Positions 23,432-34,689 of a DNA stretch of 64,000 bases are shown here, in pieces. Where the stretch lies: contig JABACO010000001.1 of assembly GCA_013339895.1 (NCBI GenBank), positions 22,402,996 to 22,466,995 of the forward strand, written 5' to 3'. The notes beneath the pieces were generated by a model that did not search any database, was not told the DNA's origin, and was given only the letters and a program-made list of their open reading frames with translations. Made by a program: the position numbers and the translations under genes. Source of the stretch: Ephydatia muelleri. Its lineage: Eukaryota > Porifera > Demospongiae > Spongillida > Spongillidae. The first letter of the stretch is position 1; every line of letters starts with the position of its first letter.

Positions 23432-24003
23432 ATTAAAGCTTTCCTCTTGACAATTAATGTTTGTTGTATTAGTTACACAAATTTTCATGGTTTCGCTAAA
23501 CGGTTCACGTGGTCTTTGTATAGCAGCTGTGGCGCAATATTGAACAGTGTTGCACGCGCCAATGACCCTGCTATAAAAAGACCTATATTCACGGCTGCTT
23601 CAATTAGATAAAGAGGGTCATAATTAGAGCATAGGATACGGTTTAATAAACATTTCTCCTTTATGAACTCATGAATAGAAGACCTTAACAGCCTGTCGAT
23701 CTAACGCGAATAAAAATAAAACGCGAATAAAAATAAAACGCGAATAGTCCTCTTATTAGATTTAGTCTCATGCATCCATTAGCCTTGAGTAGCCTGCCTT
23801 TTATTCCGCGCATAAGACGATTGTCTTTTGGTGGGAAAAGTTGCATAAATCAGGACTTCATTGCCTTTATAAGTGCCCTCTGTATAACAAGCTTCTAGTG
23901 CTATCTTGGCCAAGTAAGAATTGGTTTTCACTCTGTGGTTCCGTATCTGCTATAAACATTACATACGAAAATTCTGAATAACGCGCACCACATGCTGCAT
24001 ATT
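23432..24003 (+). repeat. Block W, copy 1 (direct repeat of 34193-34685)
   Basis: Shares AATTAAAGCTTTCCTC at the left and ACGCGCACCACATGCTGCAT at the right with 34193-34685. This copy has an extra stretch at about 23530-23600 and a small tandem (AAATAAAACGCGAAT) at 23707-23748. No coding frame is conserved between the two. Confidence 0.8.
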
Positions 24004-24229
24004 AAGAATGAAATCGCATCATAAGTATCGGTTATCTGATTTCCGCCGAGTGTACAGGTGCAAATTGCATAGAGGGATCAAAGCAAAGGGGCGAGCAACC
24101 AGAGCCATCACCATACATCGGCTATGCTGACTAGCTCCTGGTGGCTCCTGAGATCTACACAAATGTTTTGCACCATTAACCTATGAACCGCATTCTTGTG
24201 AGCAAAAGAATCACTTTAAGTGCTTGGTT

Positions 24230-25279
24230 TCTTCAAGTACCTCTCACTCACCCCCTCACTCAATCAGACACTCCTATGCAAATAAATAGGACTGTAAGAC
24301 AGCAACAGATGACACAGCTCACTGCAGACCGTCATGACTGAAATGATCGCCCACATCCAGGTCACAGAGGATCTTACTCCACTTGCAGTGATCAAGGGAG
24401 CCAAGGACCTTACTCGTTGCTACGGAGGTATTATCCACAGCAGATACACTATCCTGGTCGATTTGTTTGGACATATTCAGTCAGGCAATAGAATTGCCCA
24501 TGCCGTGATTACATGTGTGCGCTGTACATGCCATGTTCAGTATAATAATATAAAGGCATCTTGAAGTGCCCGTGGTGCTACACAATGTGAGATCTTCAGC
24601 ATGAAGATCTCAAATCATCCCCTGACCTTGTGGTAAAGATATAGCAATTAAGAAATTAAAACACCCACCAATGTAAAAGCTGTATAGTCCACATAGTCCA
24701 CAGATCAACACACATATGTAGCAGCTGAAGTTATTAATAAATTGTTCCAAAATGCTTTCTTCCAAGTGTAATCTTAAATACTTCATGCTGCAGAAGTTTT
24801 GAAACTTTGGTTCTGAGATCTTCTTCCGCAGATTTCCTTGTGTGCGCACCAGATGCAGTATTTCTGATAATGAATTGAAATGATTTAAATCTACCTGCTG
24901 CTTTTCCTGCTCACACCAGCTTGCTCTGTTTGTTACTTTTGCTCCCCAATGAATGACAGCATCTTTGCAAAGACGATTTATGTGCTCCGTCTGAGATGTT
25001 GCCCTTCATAGTGTATAAATCTTCCCCAAATCATTTGTTCAGTGAAACAAGATGTATATAAGGTCAAATAGTTTTGTGTTAAAAGATACAGAGCCTCAAG
25101 GCATAGTGTTTATGACCAGTGGCAAGGATAAGTTGTGCCTGACACTTGTGCCATCATCACCTTGATTAATTGCATCCTTGAATTAACCCTCGGGATTAAG
25201 TTTTTTTTTTGCATACTCAACTATGTTGTCAAACATTGAGGATGATTTAGGTGTTTGGTGTTGCTTGATGCATCGTTTT
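24230..25279. repeat. Block Y, copy 2 (inverted at 60635-59587)
   Basis: Matches 60635-59587 in reverse. One possible exon reads MTEMIAHIQVTEDLTPLAV (24334 onward) and another ends TSGKDKLCLTLVPSSP (to 25165). Both are kept in the other copy, but intervening frames are broken. I see no intact gene. A 12-bp hairpin AAGATCTCA/TGAGATCTT lies near 24590-24612. Confidence 0.7.
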
Positions 25280-25557
25280 AAATACATGTACATGTACATG
25301 TAGCTAATTATAAACCGTTAACCGCTTTGTAACCAACATCACAATGACTGGACGGCGCCTTTGTTGCTCGGCGGATACACAGGAGTTGTTTACAAAGAAA
25401 GTTTTCTCACTAAGCGGAAGTGCTTGTACATGTACTTGTTTCGCAAAACATGTACGAAACAGGCCTATACCACGCATGCATACGGCTTTAAAACTAGTGC
25501 AGCAAGTACACACTATATTATAGCTTCCTTCCGCCATGTACATGTAGGCCAGTGTTG

Positions 25558-25566
25558 TTTATAAAT
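25558..25566 (+). promoter_or_regulatory. TATA box of gene A2
   Basis: TTTATAAAT lies about 60 bp upstream of the A2 ATG, inside a segment conserved with A1 and A3. Confidence 0.6.
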
Positions 25567-25625
25567 GCTCACACTCCAAAGGTATAAGCACTTCAATGCG
25601 GTATACCTGTACAATGGAGACAAGT

Positions 25626-26337
25626 ATGAAGACCATCTTTGCCGTCTGCGTTGGAATAGCGATACTTGGCATAGCAAATGCTCGAATTATTGAAGACGAG
25701 GTGAATACATGAATGTTCTCTCTCTAACCTAAGGTGTAAGCCGATCATATAAAAGTATAAGAGATCATTCTAAGCACTTCTTACACACATTCTAATATGT
25801 CTGTATAGCGGTGAAGTTTAGTAACTTCTGCATGAGTATTCCGTCGTATCTTGTTATAGGGTGCTGTTGATTCAAACTATGAGGAGAAAGCAATTCACGT
25901 AAGTAATCCTGCTGTGTATTAGTAAACATGGGAGGGCAGCTTACCTGTATACCTCGCACCGTATAAACGTGCAGGGACAACAAGGCGGTTTCACAACAGA
26001 CGAAACTGTGGCTCAAGCAATCTGTCACAGTGCCGTTTTGGAAGAAGGATATACCTCGTTCTGGACGTACGCGGTTGGACGGGATTGCAGGTGGCCTGCG
26101 CACACGGACACTTGCACTTCGATCTGCACGAGCGCGAACCTTCACGCCCAGGATCCTCAAACCGTTAATGGCAAATGGGAGTGTGTAACTGCAATTCACG
26201 TTTACCCCGGTCGGAAACCAACATTTATTAATGGCGACACCAAAACAGCGACATTAGGCTTGAAGACGGCTCACAGTGATTGCGAGCAACCCTCCTGTGG
26301 TCCGAATTTCTGCTGCTGCGCAGTTATAAATTTCTAG
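25626..26337 (+). CDS. Gene A2: secreted Cys-rich protein, three exons, 158 aa
   Basis: Paralogue of the genes at 660 and 59238. Exons are 25626-25700, 25860-25898 and 25975-26337, both introns phase 0 (159 and 76 bp). The signal peptide is identical to that of A1. The mature part keeps all ten Cys and the CCCAVINF end, but differs from A1 at about 20 codons, for example GRDCRWPAHTD here and KTAHSDCEQPS near the C-terminus. By eye only about six differences in exon 3 are silent, so protein change is not suppressed. All sites are intact, so it is probably expressed from its own TATA box. Function unknown. Confidence 0.8.
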
Positions 26338-27765
26338 TAGAACTTGTGCGGCCGGTAAACAATGAGGCTACTATGAACACAATAGCTGCTAGATTAGAAC
26401 GTTGTAGATTACTATTATGCGTGCCTCCAGTTGCTTAATTTGTTGCATTAAATGATTGTTAATTATGCATGGAATCCGCTATACGTACATGCTGCATATT
26501 ATATATGTGTTAGAGATCATTATCGCCGGATCCAAACAGAGCTCACAACGCGTCAAATCAGTTATTGATTTCATAAATTTGCTTCTATCAACGCATGATT
26601 TACTCAGCCATACCAATTCAACGTTGTAAATACATTGTGAAATGATGAATAATTAATTTTTTAAAAGCGTTTTTATTTTATTTCATTTTATTTTTTGCTA
26701 TGGAAAGATACTCACACTTACATGTAGTCACGGTCTCAGACTGCCTACTCTGTGAACGTCACTAACTTCACTGATCCACTGATCGACTACATGTAGTTAA
26801 AGACGCCATTTCATTTGATTTAGTGCCATCATATTAACACTAGTTTCTTTGTTTGTGGCCTTTCGGTTCTACAGCTGTATACCTTTTTGGGTTTGCCAAG
26901 CAAATTCCGGGTCACAGAAAAAAAGGCCAAAACCTATACTGACCAGATACTGAACAATGGGAAGAAACAAGAAGACCAGACGAGACTTGTTGACAAAGTT
27001 GCCCACTTCAAATAAAAAAGTTTTGCGGAGAATGAGTGTTATATTAGCGCTTAGATTTGAATACGTAGGTACCTAGTAAGCACATATGTATTTAGAAATA
27101 GGGTATTATGCCGCTGGATTCGGATGTTACGTTAGCACATTATGTTATTGATCTCATTACTAGACACCATCACCAATAGTAACTGATTGAACTGATGAGT
27201 AGACAATGCTTGAACTGCTTGGTGCCTTTCCATTTAATAGAAACACAATGGTTCATAAAAATAACTATAAGTGTGCAGACGTACCCAGACTCGTTTTTTC
27301 CTTCTTCCTTGGTTTCGGATATGAACTAATATTAGATAAGAACGGTTAGAAGGAATGCCATTTGTTCCATCCAGTACAGCTTCGCGCCACCTACTATCTT
27401 CTCTCAGCGTTCTAAAATGATTTTGTGCACTAGGCAATATCCTTGTTTCAAGTCCCGCTATACCGTACTGCTAAGACGTAATGGCGAAGATTACTATTCG
27501 GCGGGACCTAAATAATTGATTTTAACTAACTGGCGATTTGCAATTGGAGGAATTTAAATTAGCGGCAATTTATTGCTGGCGAAAATAACATAAAACACAT
27601 TTTAAGCCCAACACATTTTAAGCCCAACCCATTAGCAATATTCAAAGCAACATTCAGTTGCCATTTCAAAAATTTATAATGTTCTGGATATGCGCAACTA
27701 GAGCTGTCATCATAGTACCGTTTGTTACAACAGCATTTACACCAACATACAAAGTCTTCTCATTT

Positions 27766-28015
27766 TCTTTTTTTTACCTTCTTCCAATTTCACTGTGGAA
27801 TTTCTCATTTCTTTTTTTCCTGGACAGTATCTGTATTAAAATCGTTTTATTTTATTTTTAAAATGTATGGATTCTCATTGCACTGTGGAGTTTCACATTT
27901 AGCCACACTGCTTTTTTTTTCATGTTTTTTTTTCATGTTACATGCATGGCTAAATTGTTCACATGTACACGGTTCAATGAAACGTGTTTAGTTCTGTAGT
28001 CCACTCAATACTATT
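27766..28015. other. T-rich sequence, no gene
   Basis: Long T-runs (for example 27768-27778 and 27911-27932) and repeated CACTGTGGA-T-TC-CATTT, giving two similar stretches at about 27790-27830 and 27878-27920. No coding frame. Confidence 0.5.
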
Positions 28016-28261
28016 ATGCAGATGACTATGTTCATCTTCTTTCTCTTCCTCCTCTTTCTCTTCCTCCTCTTTCTCTTCCTCCTCTTTCTCTTCCTCCTCT
28101 TTCTCTTCCTCCTCTTTCTCTTCCTCCTCTTTCTCTTCCTCCTCTTTCTCTTTCTCCTCTTTAACTTCCTCATCTTTCTCTTACTCCTATTTCTTTTCCT
28201 CCTCTTCCTCTTTCTCGTCATCTTTCTCTTCCTCTTTGTTGCCATTTTTCTCCCTAACTGA
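28016..28261. repeat. 15-bp minisatellite (TTTCTCTTCCTCCTC)n
   Basis: About eight near-perfect units at 28036-28160 are followed by degenerate ones to 28245. Because 15 is a multiple of three it is open on both strands, giving spurious F/L-rich and K/R-rich ORFs. The polypurine/polypyrimidine asymmetry could form triplex DNA. Confidence 0.9.
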
Positions 28262-28807
28262 ATTAGTTGCTTCATCATCTGCTGGCAAGGCTGTTTCTAT
28301 TGCATTCTCGATGGCTGCCTTTATGTCATTTGCTTCATGGCATAAGCATTTCACTTTTTTTCAAGTGCCATCCAAGCAGGATCTGCAATTTGAGTTGTAA
28401 CAGCATATATGCATGCTAAGTTAATGTAAGGCACACAGCCATTATTTATTTAGAGAGTACGAAGATGTTTATCATGTGAGGTGCATCTAAACAGTACAAA
28501 TTGTAAAAATGCAATGCCTAAGAGTTTGAATTTTCAGAAAAGGTATGTCTAGCACTTAGAAAATTTATGAAATGGTATGCCTAGTGTTTTGAAATTTAGA
28601 CTTAACACTTTAAAATTTCAGATAGGGAATGTCTTTAAACTTAGAAATTTCAAATAAAAGAAATTTTAAACTGTCAGTCTCTACTTGAAATTTCAGAATC
28701 CTTTAAGTTGATCATAAAATAGCAACAACTGCACATTAGTCAGAAACAAACATCACTTGATATTTATATTTAAAGATGCGTGGTATGTAAAATGAAGCTT
28801 TGCTTAC

Positions 28808-29371
28808 ATGGATGTACTCCTTTATTGCACTATCCACACAGCTCAGCTTACTAACAGCGTCCTGTGTGCTTAAAATGAAGTCATTTTCAAAGCTTAGGTG
28901 TGACACTAATTTGCTGTACAGCTCAGAAATTGTTTCGCTGAACAAGTTGCAGGCATTCTGTGGAAATGAAACAAAATGTGCCCTCGCAGATTCATCACCA
29001 GCCACTGAAATAATGAATGGTGTAATGGATGGCCTAAGAAAGGGCCTGGTTGAACAACAAAGATAGTTACTTCAAACTCGTGCATTTGCTAGCCATTTAC
29101 CTTCTGAAGAGATACATGGTATTCTTGGTTGGTGTATGAATTGTAATCAGAAAGAGGCCAGTTTCTGGTTTCCAAGGGAACCAAAGTTTTCTAACCACCT
29201 ATAAGACATTTGCGGGTTGTAGTAAGAAACCAGGAGAGAAGACTACCTGACTGTTGCCTCGGCCAGTGTCTCTTAAAGGCATGTTCCCCATGGTCACTCC
29301 TATACTTCTATGAATTAAATGTTCTATTCTGTCAAACGTAGACACAGCAGGACTGCCATACCAGCTCATAG
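28808..29371 (-). CDS. Two exons of an unknown gene
   Basis: Minus-strand exon 29371-29247 has acceptor TGTGTCCAG and donor CAG/GTAGTC and reads MSWYGSPAVSTFDRIEHL through GVTMGNMPLRDTG. Exon 29003-28808 has acceptor TTATTTCAG and donor CAT/GTAAGC and reads GDESARAHFVSFPQNACNLF through SCVDSAIKEYIH. The linkage between the two and the outer exons is not established. The first exon is repeated at 11252-11001 and, broken, at 46195-46420. The second is unique. The family is not recognised. The coordinates cover both exons and the gap between them. Confidence 0.4.
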
Positions 29372-29429
29372 CTGGACACAACAATGACAGGTACATCAAT
29401 ATAACCATATACTATAACCACGTAGGCAC

Positions 29430-30120
29430 ATTTCAGAATGGCTGTAAGGCTTGCAGGTCAGGAAAACTGTATTTTATGTACTTGTCTACGGAAAGCACTA
29501 TTTTGCCTCCAGGAACCAAAGCTTTGGTGGTATTTTCTTTTTAGATTCTAAGACAGAGGATACTGAGCAACAAGATTCCATTGTCGCAATCTTGGAATAG
29601 TTAGTAATGATCAAGTACAGGTTTTTGCTGTACATTATTAATAGCCCGTATTCTTGAATGTTGTATTAAAATGGATCGCGGAAAATAATAATAGTATTAT
29701 GAAATTTAACGTCATTACATAATTATCCACTAAATCGTATACATGTATAACGTATCTTGGCTGTCTCTGGCATGCAAAAGATAAGTTACTACTTGCATCT
29801 GATTCTGGCCGTACTGAACGTTTTTCGTCACTTTTTTAAATTTCACATTATATGCAGGTAAGTGGCAGAATTGTCGAATTGTGTAACTGGATGTACCATG
29901 CATCTATAGGAAACGTCGATCGATGCACACAGTACTGAAGCTAGTTTCGTTCCCACCAATATGACGCAATGTGTATTGCATAATGCAGGTCTGAGAATGT
30001 GAAGAAGCGTTTGAGGAACCACGAACACAACCATTTGCGGAAATGCTTCTAAGTCGAAGGTGGCAACTTAGCTTTACAGCCGCGCCTCAGTCTGCCTTTG
30101 ATAAGGCAACACATGATCAA
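29430..30120. other. No gene seen
   Basis: AT-rich, short ORFs only, no repeat match noticed. Confidence 0.5.
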
Positions 30121-30289
30121 TCCGGCCCGCTTCCACTAGTACCGGTACCCTGAACGGGACAATGAACTGTACTTTGTAATGCATTCACAAGTGCTCCGTC
30201 ACCTAACACAAGCAATTTCATTTTCTCTTCTGCTGACATCTGAACCTGCGTCAGCAGGTTCAATATAGGATTGATTGAGGAATGATGAA

Positions 30290-30800
30290 TGTCATTAAAA
30301 ATTTTAAATCGCGTCGGGAGGGACAACGGAGAAACGGATCACTTATCTCGTTGCAGCAATCGAACGACAACACCAAGATCTACGTTTTCATGCTAGTTTC
30401 ATGTCATTAAACTATGCGCTTCCAGATAAACAAAGAACCTGCTTCTCGTGCCCACTCCCAAAAAAATTGTTCGTCGTCGTCGTCGTCTTCTTCCTTATGA
30501 AGGTATAACTCGAGCTACGAACGGTTTTAAAAAACGACAATAGTACCAATCTCTTCAGAATTTACCGGCACGTTATCCTAGCATGTCATTTGGACACATA
30601 TCACATCTAGAAAGAAACTACAGCGAGAAATACCTTATTTGGTTGCAAGTTCTATGGCCATCTAGCAAGTTCTAGCAAGTTCTTAATAAAATGTATAATT
30701 TTAGGGAGTATAAATACTCGAACAGGCACTAAATTTATTTGGTGTTCCTATCGCAGTTTAGTCGTTACTTACTTTGGCTAGTGAAGTTGTTTTTCTAAAA
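30290..30800 (+). promoter_or_regulatory. 5' flank and TATA box of Helitron-like unit H1
   Basis: This flank is recognisably related to 36113-36602 upstream of H2. Both contain GAATGTCATTAAAAA, a CGTCGTCGTCTTCTTC/CTCCTCCTCC tract, a TATA box (GTATAAATA, at about 30708 here and 36516 there) and TAGTGAAGTTGTTTT just before the ATG. Conservation of a non-coding leader implies that the two units descend from one transcribed element. Confidence 0.6.
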
Positions 30801-32640
30801 ATGCCTTCGCGTAATCAAAAGAAGAGATCTAAGCAACGAGCGGAATACCTCCAAAAACGAGAAGATATTTTGTCACAAGAGAACAAGGCTAAAGCCCGAG
30901 CGCGCTACAAGGCCGACCCTGAAAAGAAGAAGGCCTCTGTACGCGACACCTACAAGGCCGACCCAGAAAAGAAGAAGGCCTCTGTACGTACGCGACACCT
31001 ACAACGCAAATGCTGTATCTAAGCGTGCTGCTAAAAGGCAGCGATATCAAGAGGGCGTCGAGGAGAACCGTGCTGCTACCGATATCAAGAGGGCGTCGAG
31101 GAGAACCGTGCTGCTAAAAGGCAGCGATATCAAGAGGGCGTCGAGGAGAACCGTGCTGCTAAAAGGCAGCGATATCAAGAGGGCGTCGAGGAGAACCGTG
31201 CTGCTAAAAGGCAGCGATATCAAGAGGACGTCGAGAGAACCGTGCTGCTAAAAGGCAGCGATATCAAGAGGGCGTCGAGGAGAACCGTGCTGCTAAAAGG
31301 CAGCGATATCAAGAGGGCGTCGAGGAGAACCGTGCTGCTAAAAGGCGGATATACAGGGGCAATTCAGCTACCATTAAGGCAGTTAGAAGGAGTCGGTATT
31401 GGAAGGGTCGTAGAACTACCACTACCACCCAAAGGTATGTTATAAATAGCATGCTGTATGTAGCATTTAAAGTCTAAGGGCTGCTTTCTTACGTGCTAAT
31501 GTAAGTTGCTCATGGTTTCCTGTCATGCACACATTAACACATTTCTTTGTACGCTTGCATGCATATTATCAGATGTACAGTAAGGCTTCCCAGTTCCCTG
31601 GTAAAGGTCAATGGTTGTACAAAAGGTTATTTGTGCATGCATCTGTGTCTGTTACATTGTACATTAGTTATCTGATGTTGAAAGAAAGGACTACACAAGT
31701 GTGTATAGTACAAGTCAGTCATGCGCATCCACCCCTTGCTGCTGCTGTGTTTAATTATTATCAGATGTACAGTAAGGCTTCCCACAAGTAAAAGTTCCCC
31801 CATGTACATGTAAAGGGTCAATCTTTGTTGTTTTAAAGGTCCACTACACGTGTGTACAGAAGTGTTACCCAAAATTGAGTTGCATGAAAATGAAATAATT
31901 CATGTAATGCGCAATTGGTGAAATGTTTAAGGCATAATGTATGGTAAAATTAAAGTACTGCAACCCTATCTTCTCCCATATAGTTACTCCCTGTTTGAGC
32001 CCAACTCTCGCACACTAGCAGAGTATGGAGTGAGGCTTGAAAAAGCAATTCTTAGGGATAGTGAGCTTCTGAGTGAAGTAAACAATGCTTTTTGCAATAG
32101 CCATCCATTGCTAGCTCAAAAGGTTGTTACAAGATCTGCCCGTGCAGTAGTAAGTAAGATTAGTGCAGATGCATTACTTGCTAAAGCACTCAGTGTACGA
32201 AGATCACAGGCAGGGTCACTGCTAAAAGCTATCCGTAAGGTTAATGCAAAGAAGTTGCAAGAGAGTGATATTTTAGTCGGGCATAGGTTTCATACTGCTG
32301 GGGCTGAACCTTACTTCTTTGATAATTCAAAGAGCGTCGAGGGGAACCGTGCTGCTAAAAGGCAGCGATATCAAGAGGATGTCGAGGAGAACCGTGCTGC
32401 TAAAAGGCAGCGATATCAAGAGGACGTCAAGGACAACCATGCTGCTAAAAGGCAGCGATATCAAGAGGACGTCGAGGAGAACCGCGCTGCTAAAAGGCAG
32501 AAATACGAGGACAATTCGGCTGCCATTAAGGCATCTGAAAGGAATCGGTATTGGAATGACCCCGCTGTCCGATTGGCTAAACGTGCTGCCGAGGGGAAGC
32601 GGTATCGTAGGGGTCACCGAACTACCACTACCACCCAAAG
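30801..32640 (+). pseudogene. H1: Helitron-like N-terminal protein with 15-residue basic repeats, rearranged
   Basis: ATG at 30801 gives MPSRNQKKRSKQRAEYLQKR, then repeats of the type YKADPEKKKASVRDT. A 4-base TACG duplication at about 30986-30990 shifts the frame. Seven nearly identical 45-bp units (31025-31345, coding RAAKRQRYQEGVEEN) follow, with two further indels. The exon ends at donor 31434/31435. Exon 2 starts at 31984 with YSLFEPNSRTLAEYG and LEKAILRDSELL, runs through NAFCNSHPLLAQKVVT and EPYFFDN, then switches without an intron into more 15-residue repeats and ends at a second donor (32640/32641). I recall this N-terminus from Helitron-type ORFs in sponge genomes. The helicase and Rep regions are absent. 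The fusion suggests recombination between two copies. It is dead or non-autonomous. Confidence 0.65.
31020..31345 (+). repeat. 45-bp tandem repeat in H1 exon 1
   Basis: Units read CGTGCTGCTAAAAGGCAGCG plus a further 25 bp. There are about seven copies with very few differences. Four more diverged units occur at 32340-32500 within the fused exon 2. High identity points to recent expansion. Confidence 0.85.
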
Positions 32641-33439
32641 GTATGTCATGGCATGTTGTATTGCACTAGCATTAAAAAGCTATAGGAAGATGTGCATGCA
32701 ACATGTGTACAGCACGCATGTAAGGGATCTGCACAAAACCATTCACTTCACATGTAAAGCATGCATGGTGACCCAACTGTTGTGTACAGTACATGTAGTC
32801 CTTTCTCCTTTGTGACCTGTCTATTGAATATTGGGGTGTCATCCTTAATCTGATGTACAAAAAGGCTTCCTTATCTGATGTACAACGGTAGCCCGCCTGC
32901 AACTGTGTATGAATTTAATTGCATTTGCTAGGGTTGAGCAGTAGACCTCAATGGTAGGTGTGTAGTGGCAGAGGAGATAGGGGACAGAGATAAGGATACC
33001 ATGCACCCCTTGAAATAGAAATGTACAAATGAGTGTCGCAAGCTCACTAGTGAAGAAGTAGCATTTGTGTTGAGGACAAAGTCACTGTTCCAAATGTCCA
33101 TTCATCATTGGAGGGGAGGTCATTCCCATGTAAACATTGTTAATACCTTTTAATTTGGAGCATGAACAACTTCCTCCAATTTTCAGCACAATGGCACCTT
33201 TGGGGGGGTCATGAGTTATGCAGACCAATCCAGTGAATAGTGATAAAATTGGACCAATACAATTTTAGCACAGCTGGCAACACACACACACACACACAAC
33301 CACTCCCCCTTATCTGTGAGGTCATGAATATGTAGACCAATTGGTGATGTACCAATGAAATTGGACCAATAGAATTATAGCACAGCCGGCACACATTTCA
33401 TGTATAAAAGCGACTCACCTGCCAAATAGTGCACTTTGC
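32641..33439. other. No gene seen; local duplication at 33208-33400
   Basis: The stretch AGACCAAT---GTGA followed by AATTGGACCAATA-AATT-TAGCACAGC occurs twice (33220-33275 and 33335-33390). A TATA-like GTATAAAAGCG is at about 33402, upstream of the RG-tail ORF. CATCTGATGTACA-AAGGCTTCC fragments at 31570, 31760 and 32855 are short dispersed copies. Confidence 0.5.
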
Positions 33440-33799
33440 TTGCTGAGAATGAAAAAGGTAAAAACTAAATCCTTGCACTTTGTTTCTATACTCTCTGTCA
33501 GATGCAGTGCTGCCCCCCTACCGTCTGCTGCCAGCAGTAGCAGCGCTGCCCCCACCACCAGCAGCAGCAGCGCTGCCCACACCGCCAGCAGCAGGAGCAC
33601 CGCTACAGTATTGGCACCAGTGCCCCCACCACCACATTGCCTGCTGCCACCCTGGCCCTGCCACCACCCACCCGCATGGCTCCCATGGCCTGAACCAGGC
33701 TGCCGAGGTCAGAGACGAGGCTTGGGGAGAGGAAGAAGACAAGCCAGGGGAACCGTACAGTACATTAAAAACTCATATACTTATATTTTCAATTATTAA
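33440..33799 (+). CDS. Ser/Ala/Pro-rich ORF with RG-rich C-terminus (H1 tail)
   Basis: A 119-codon ORF begins with M-R-M-K-K, passes through an A/S-rich low-complexity part, then a Pro/Trp stretch (PPAWLPWPEPGCRGQRRG), and ends GRGRRQARGTVQYIKN plus a short Tyr-rich tail. The ending is conserved in 55983-56685, which argues for a real reading frame or a recent duplication. RG-rich tails occur in nucleic-acid-binding proteins. Whether it is spliced to H1 exons is unknown. A second frame (33480-33842) is also open. Confidence 0.35.
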   Translation: MLRMKKVKTKSLHFVSILSVRCSAAPLPSAASSSSAAPTTSSSSAAHTASSRSTATVLAPVPPPPHCLLPPWPCHHPPAWLPWPEPGCRGQRRGLGRGRRQARGTVQYIKNSYTYIFNY

Positions 33800-33888
33800 A
33801 TGTTTAACCTCCCTCCTTTCGAAAATTAAAATGAATTTGTGACAACATTTAAAGACGCGCTACTACGACAGGGGAAAAAACTAATGAA

Positions 33889-34184
33889 ACAAGTAAATAA
33901 AAACATTCTCTAACGATAAAGTTGTTGGTATATAGGATTGACCAATGGTGGTGTAAAAAGCACGGAAACAAGAGTGACAAAAATTTGACTGGAAAATTGA
34001 AATAGGCCTATATTTAGCACACTAACGTTATAACAGTACATGCCTGAGTAATGGGCTAAATATAGGCCTATTTCAATTTTCCAGTCAAATTTTTGTCACT
34101 CTTGTTTCCGTGCTTTTTACACCACCATTGGTCAATCCTATATACCAACAACTTTCTCGTTAGAGAATGTTTTTATTTACTTGT
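33889..34184. mobile_element. Foldback element family 2, full copy
   Basis: Ends are ACAAGTAAATAAAAACATTC and its reverse complement. The arms run through AGAAAGTTGTTGGTATATAG, GGTGTAAAAAGCACGGAAAC and AATTGAAATAGGCCTATATT on both sides of a short centre. No coding capacity. It lies about 90 bp beyond the RG-tail ORF, as does the copy at 56766. Confidence 0.9.
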
Positions 34185-34192
34185 TAAAAAAG

Positions 34193-34685
34193 AATTAAAG
34201 CTTTCCTCTAAACAATTAATGTTTGTTGTATTAGTTACACAAATGTTCATGGTTTCGCTAAACGGTTCACGTGGTCTTTGTGTAGCAGAGTGTTGCACGC
34301 TCCGATTAAACAAAAAGGGTCATAATTAGAACATAGGATACGGTTCAATAAGCATTTTTCCTTTATGAGCTCATGAATATCAACAGCCTATCGATCTAAC
34401 GCGAATAAAAATAGTACTCTTATTAGATTTAGTCTCACGCTTCTGTTAGCCTTGAGTAGCCTGCATTTTATTCCGCGCATAAGACAGTTGTCTTTTGGCG
34501 GTAAAAGTCGGCATAAATCAGGACTTCATAGCTATTTTATTGCTTTATTATAAGTGCCCTTTGTATAACAAGCTTATAGTGCTATCTTGGCCAAGTAAGA
34601 ATTGGTTTTCACTCTGTGGTTCCGTATCTGCTATAAACATTGCATCCCAATATTCTGAATAACGCGCACCACATGCTGCATATTT
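34193..34685 (+). repeat. Block W, copy 2 (direct repeat of 23432-24003)
   Basis: Collinear with 23432-24003 with two deletions. It starts nine bases after the end of a foldback element. Confidence 0.8.
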
Positions 34686-34689
34686 TTGA

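Larger units (their letters stand above)
25279..27765 (+). repeat. Segmental duplication block X, copy 2 (carries gene A2)
   Basis: Aligns directly with 283-2965 and in reverse with 59587-57045. Together with block Y it forms a 3.5-kb inverted pair with 57045-60635. Apart from gene A2 no gene is seen. 26340-27765 is the shared 3' flank, with small indels and a duplicated ACACATTTTAAGCCCAAC at 27595-27630. Confidence 0.85.

Noticed and set aside
28016..28261. Leu/Phe-rich and Lys/Arg-rich ORFs, the latter resembling a nuclear basic protein
   Set aside because: Both are opposite strands of a 15-bp minisatellite, with no start context, splice sites or conservation.
31020..31345. CRISPR-like array
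   Set aside because: Units are contiguous 45-bp tandem repeats without spacers, inside a coding frame, in a eukaryotic genome.
33209..33394. LTR-like direct repeat
   Set aside because: Only a 55-bp local duplication; no TG...CA ends, primer-binding site or polypurine tract found.
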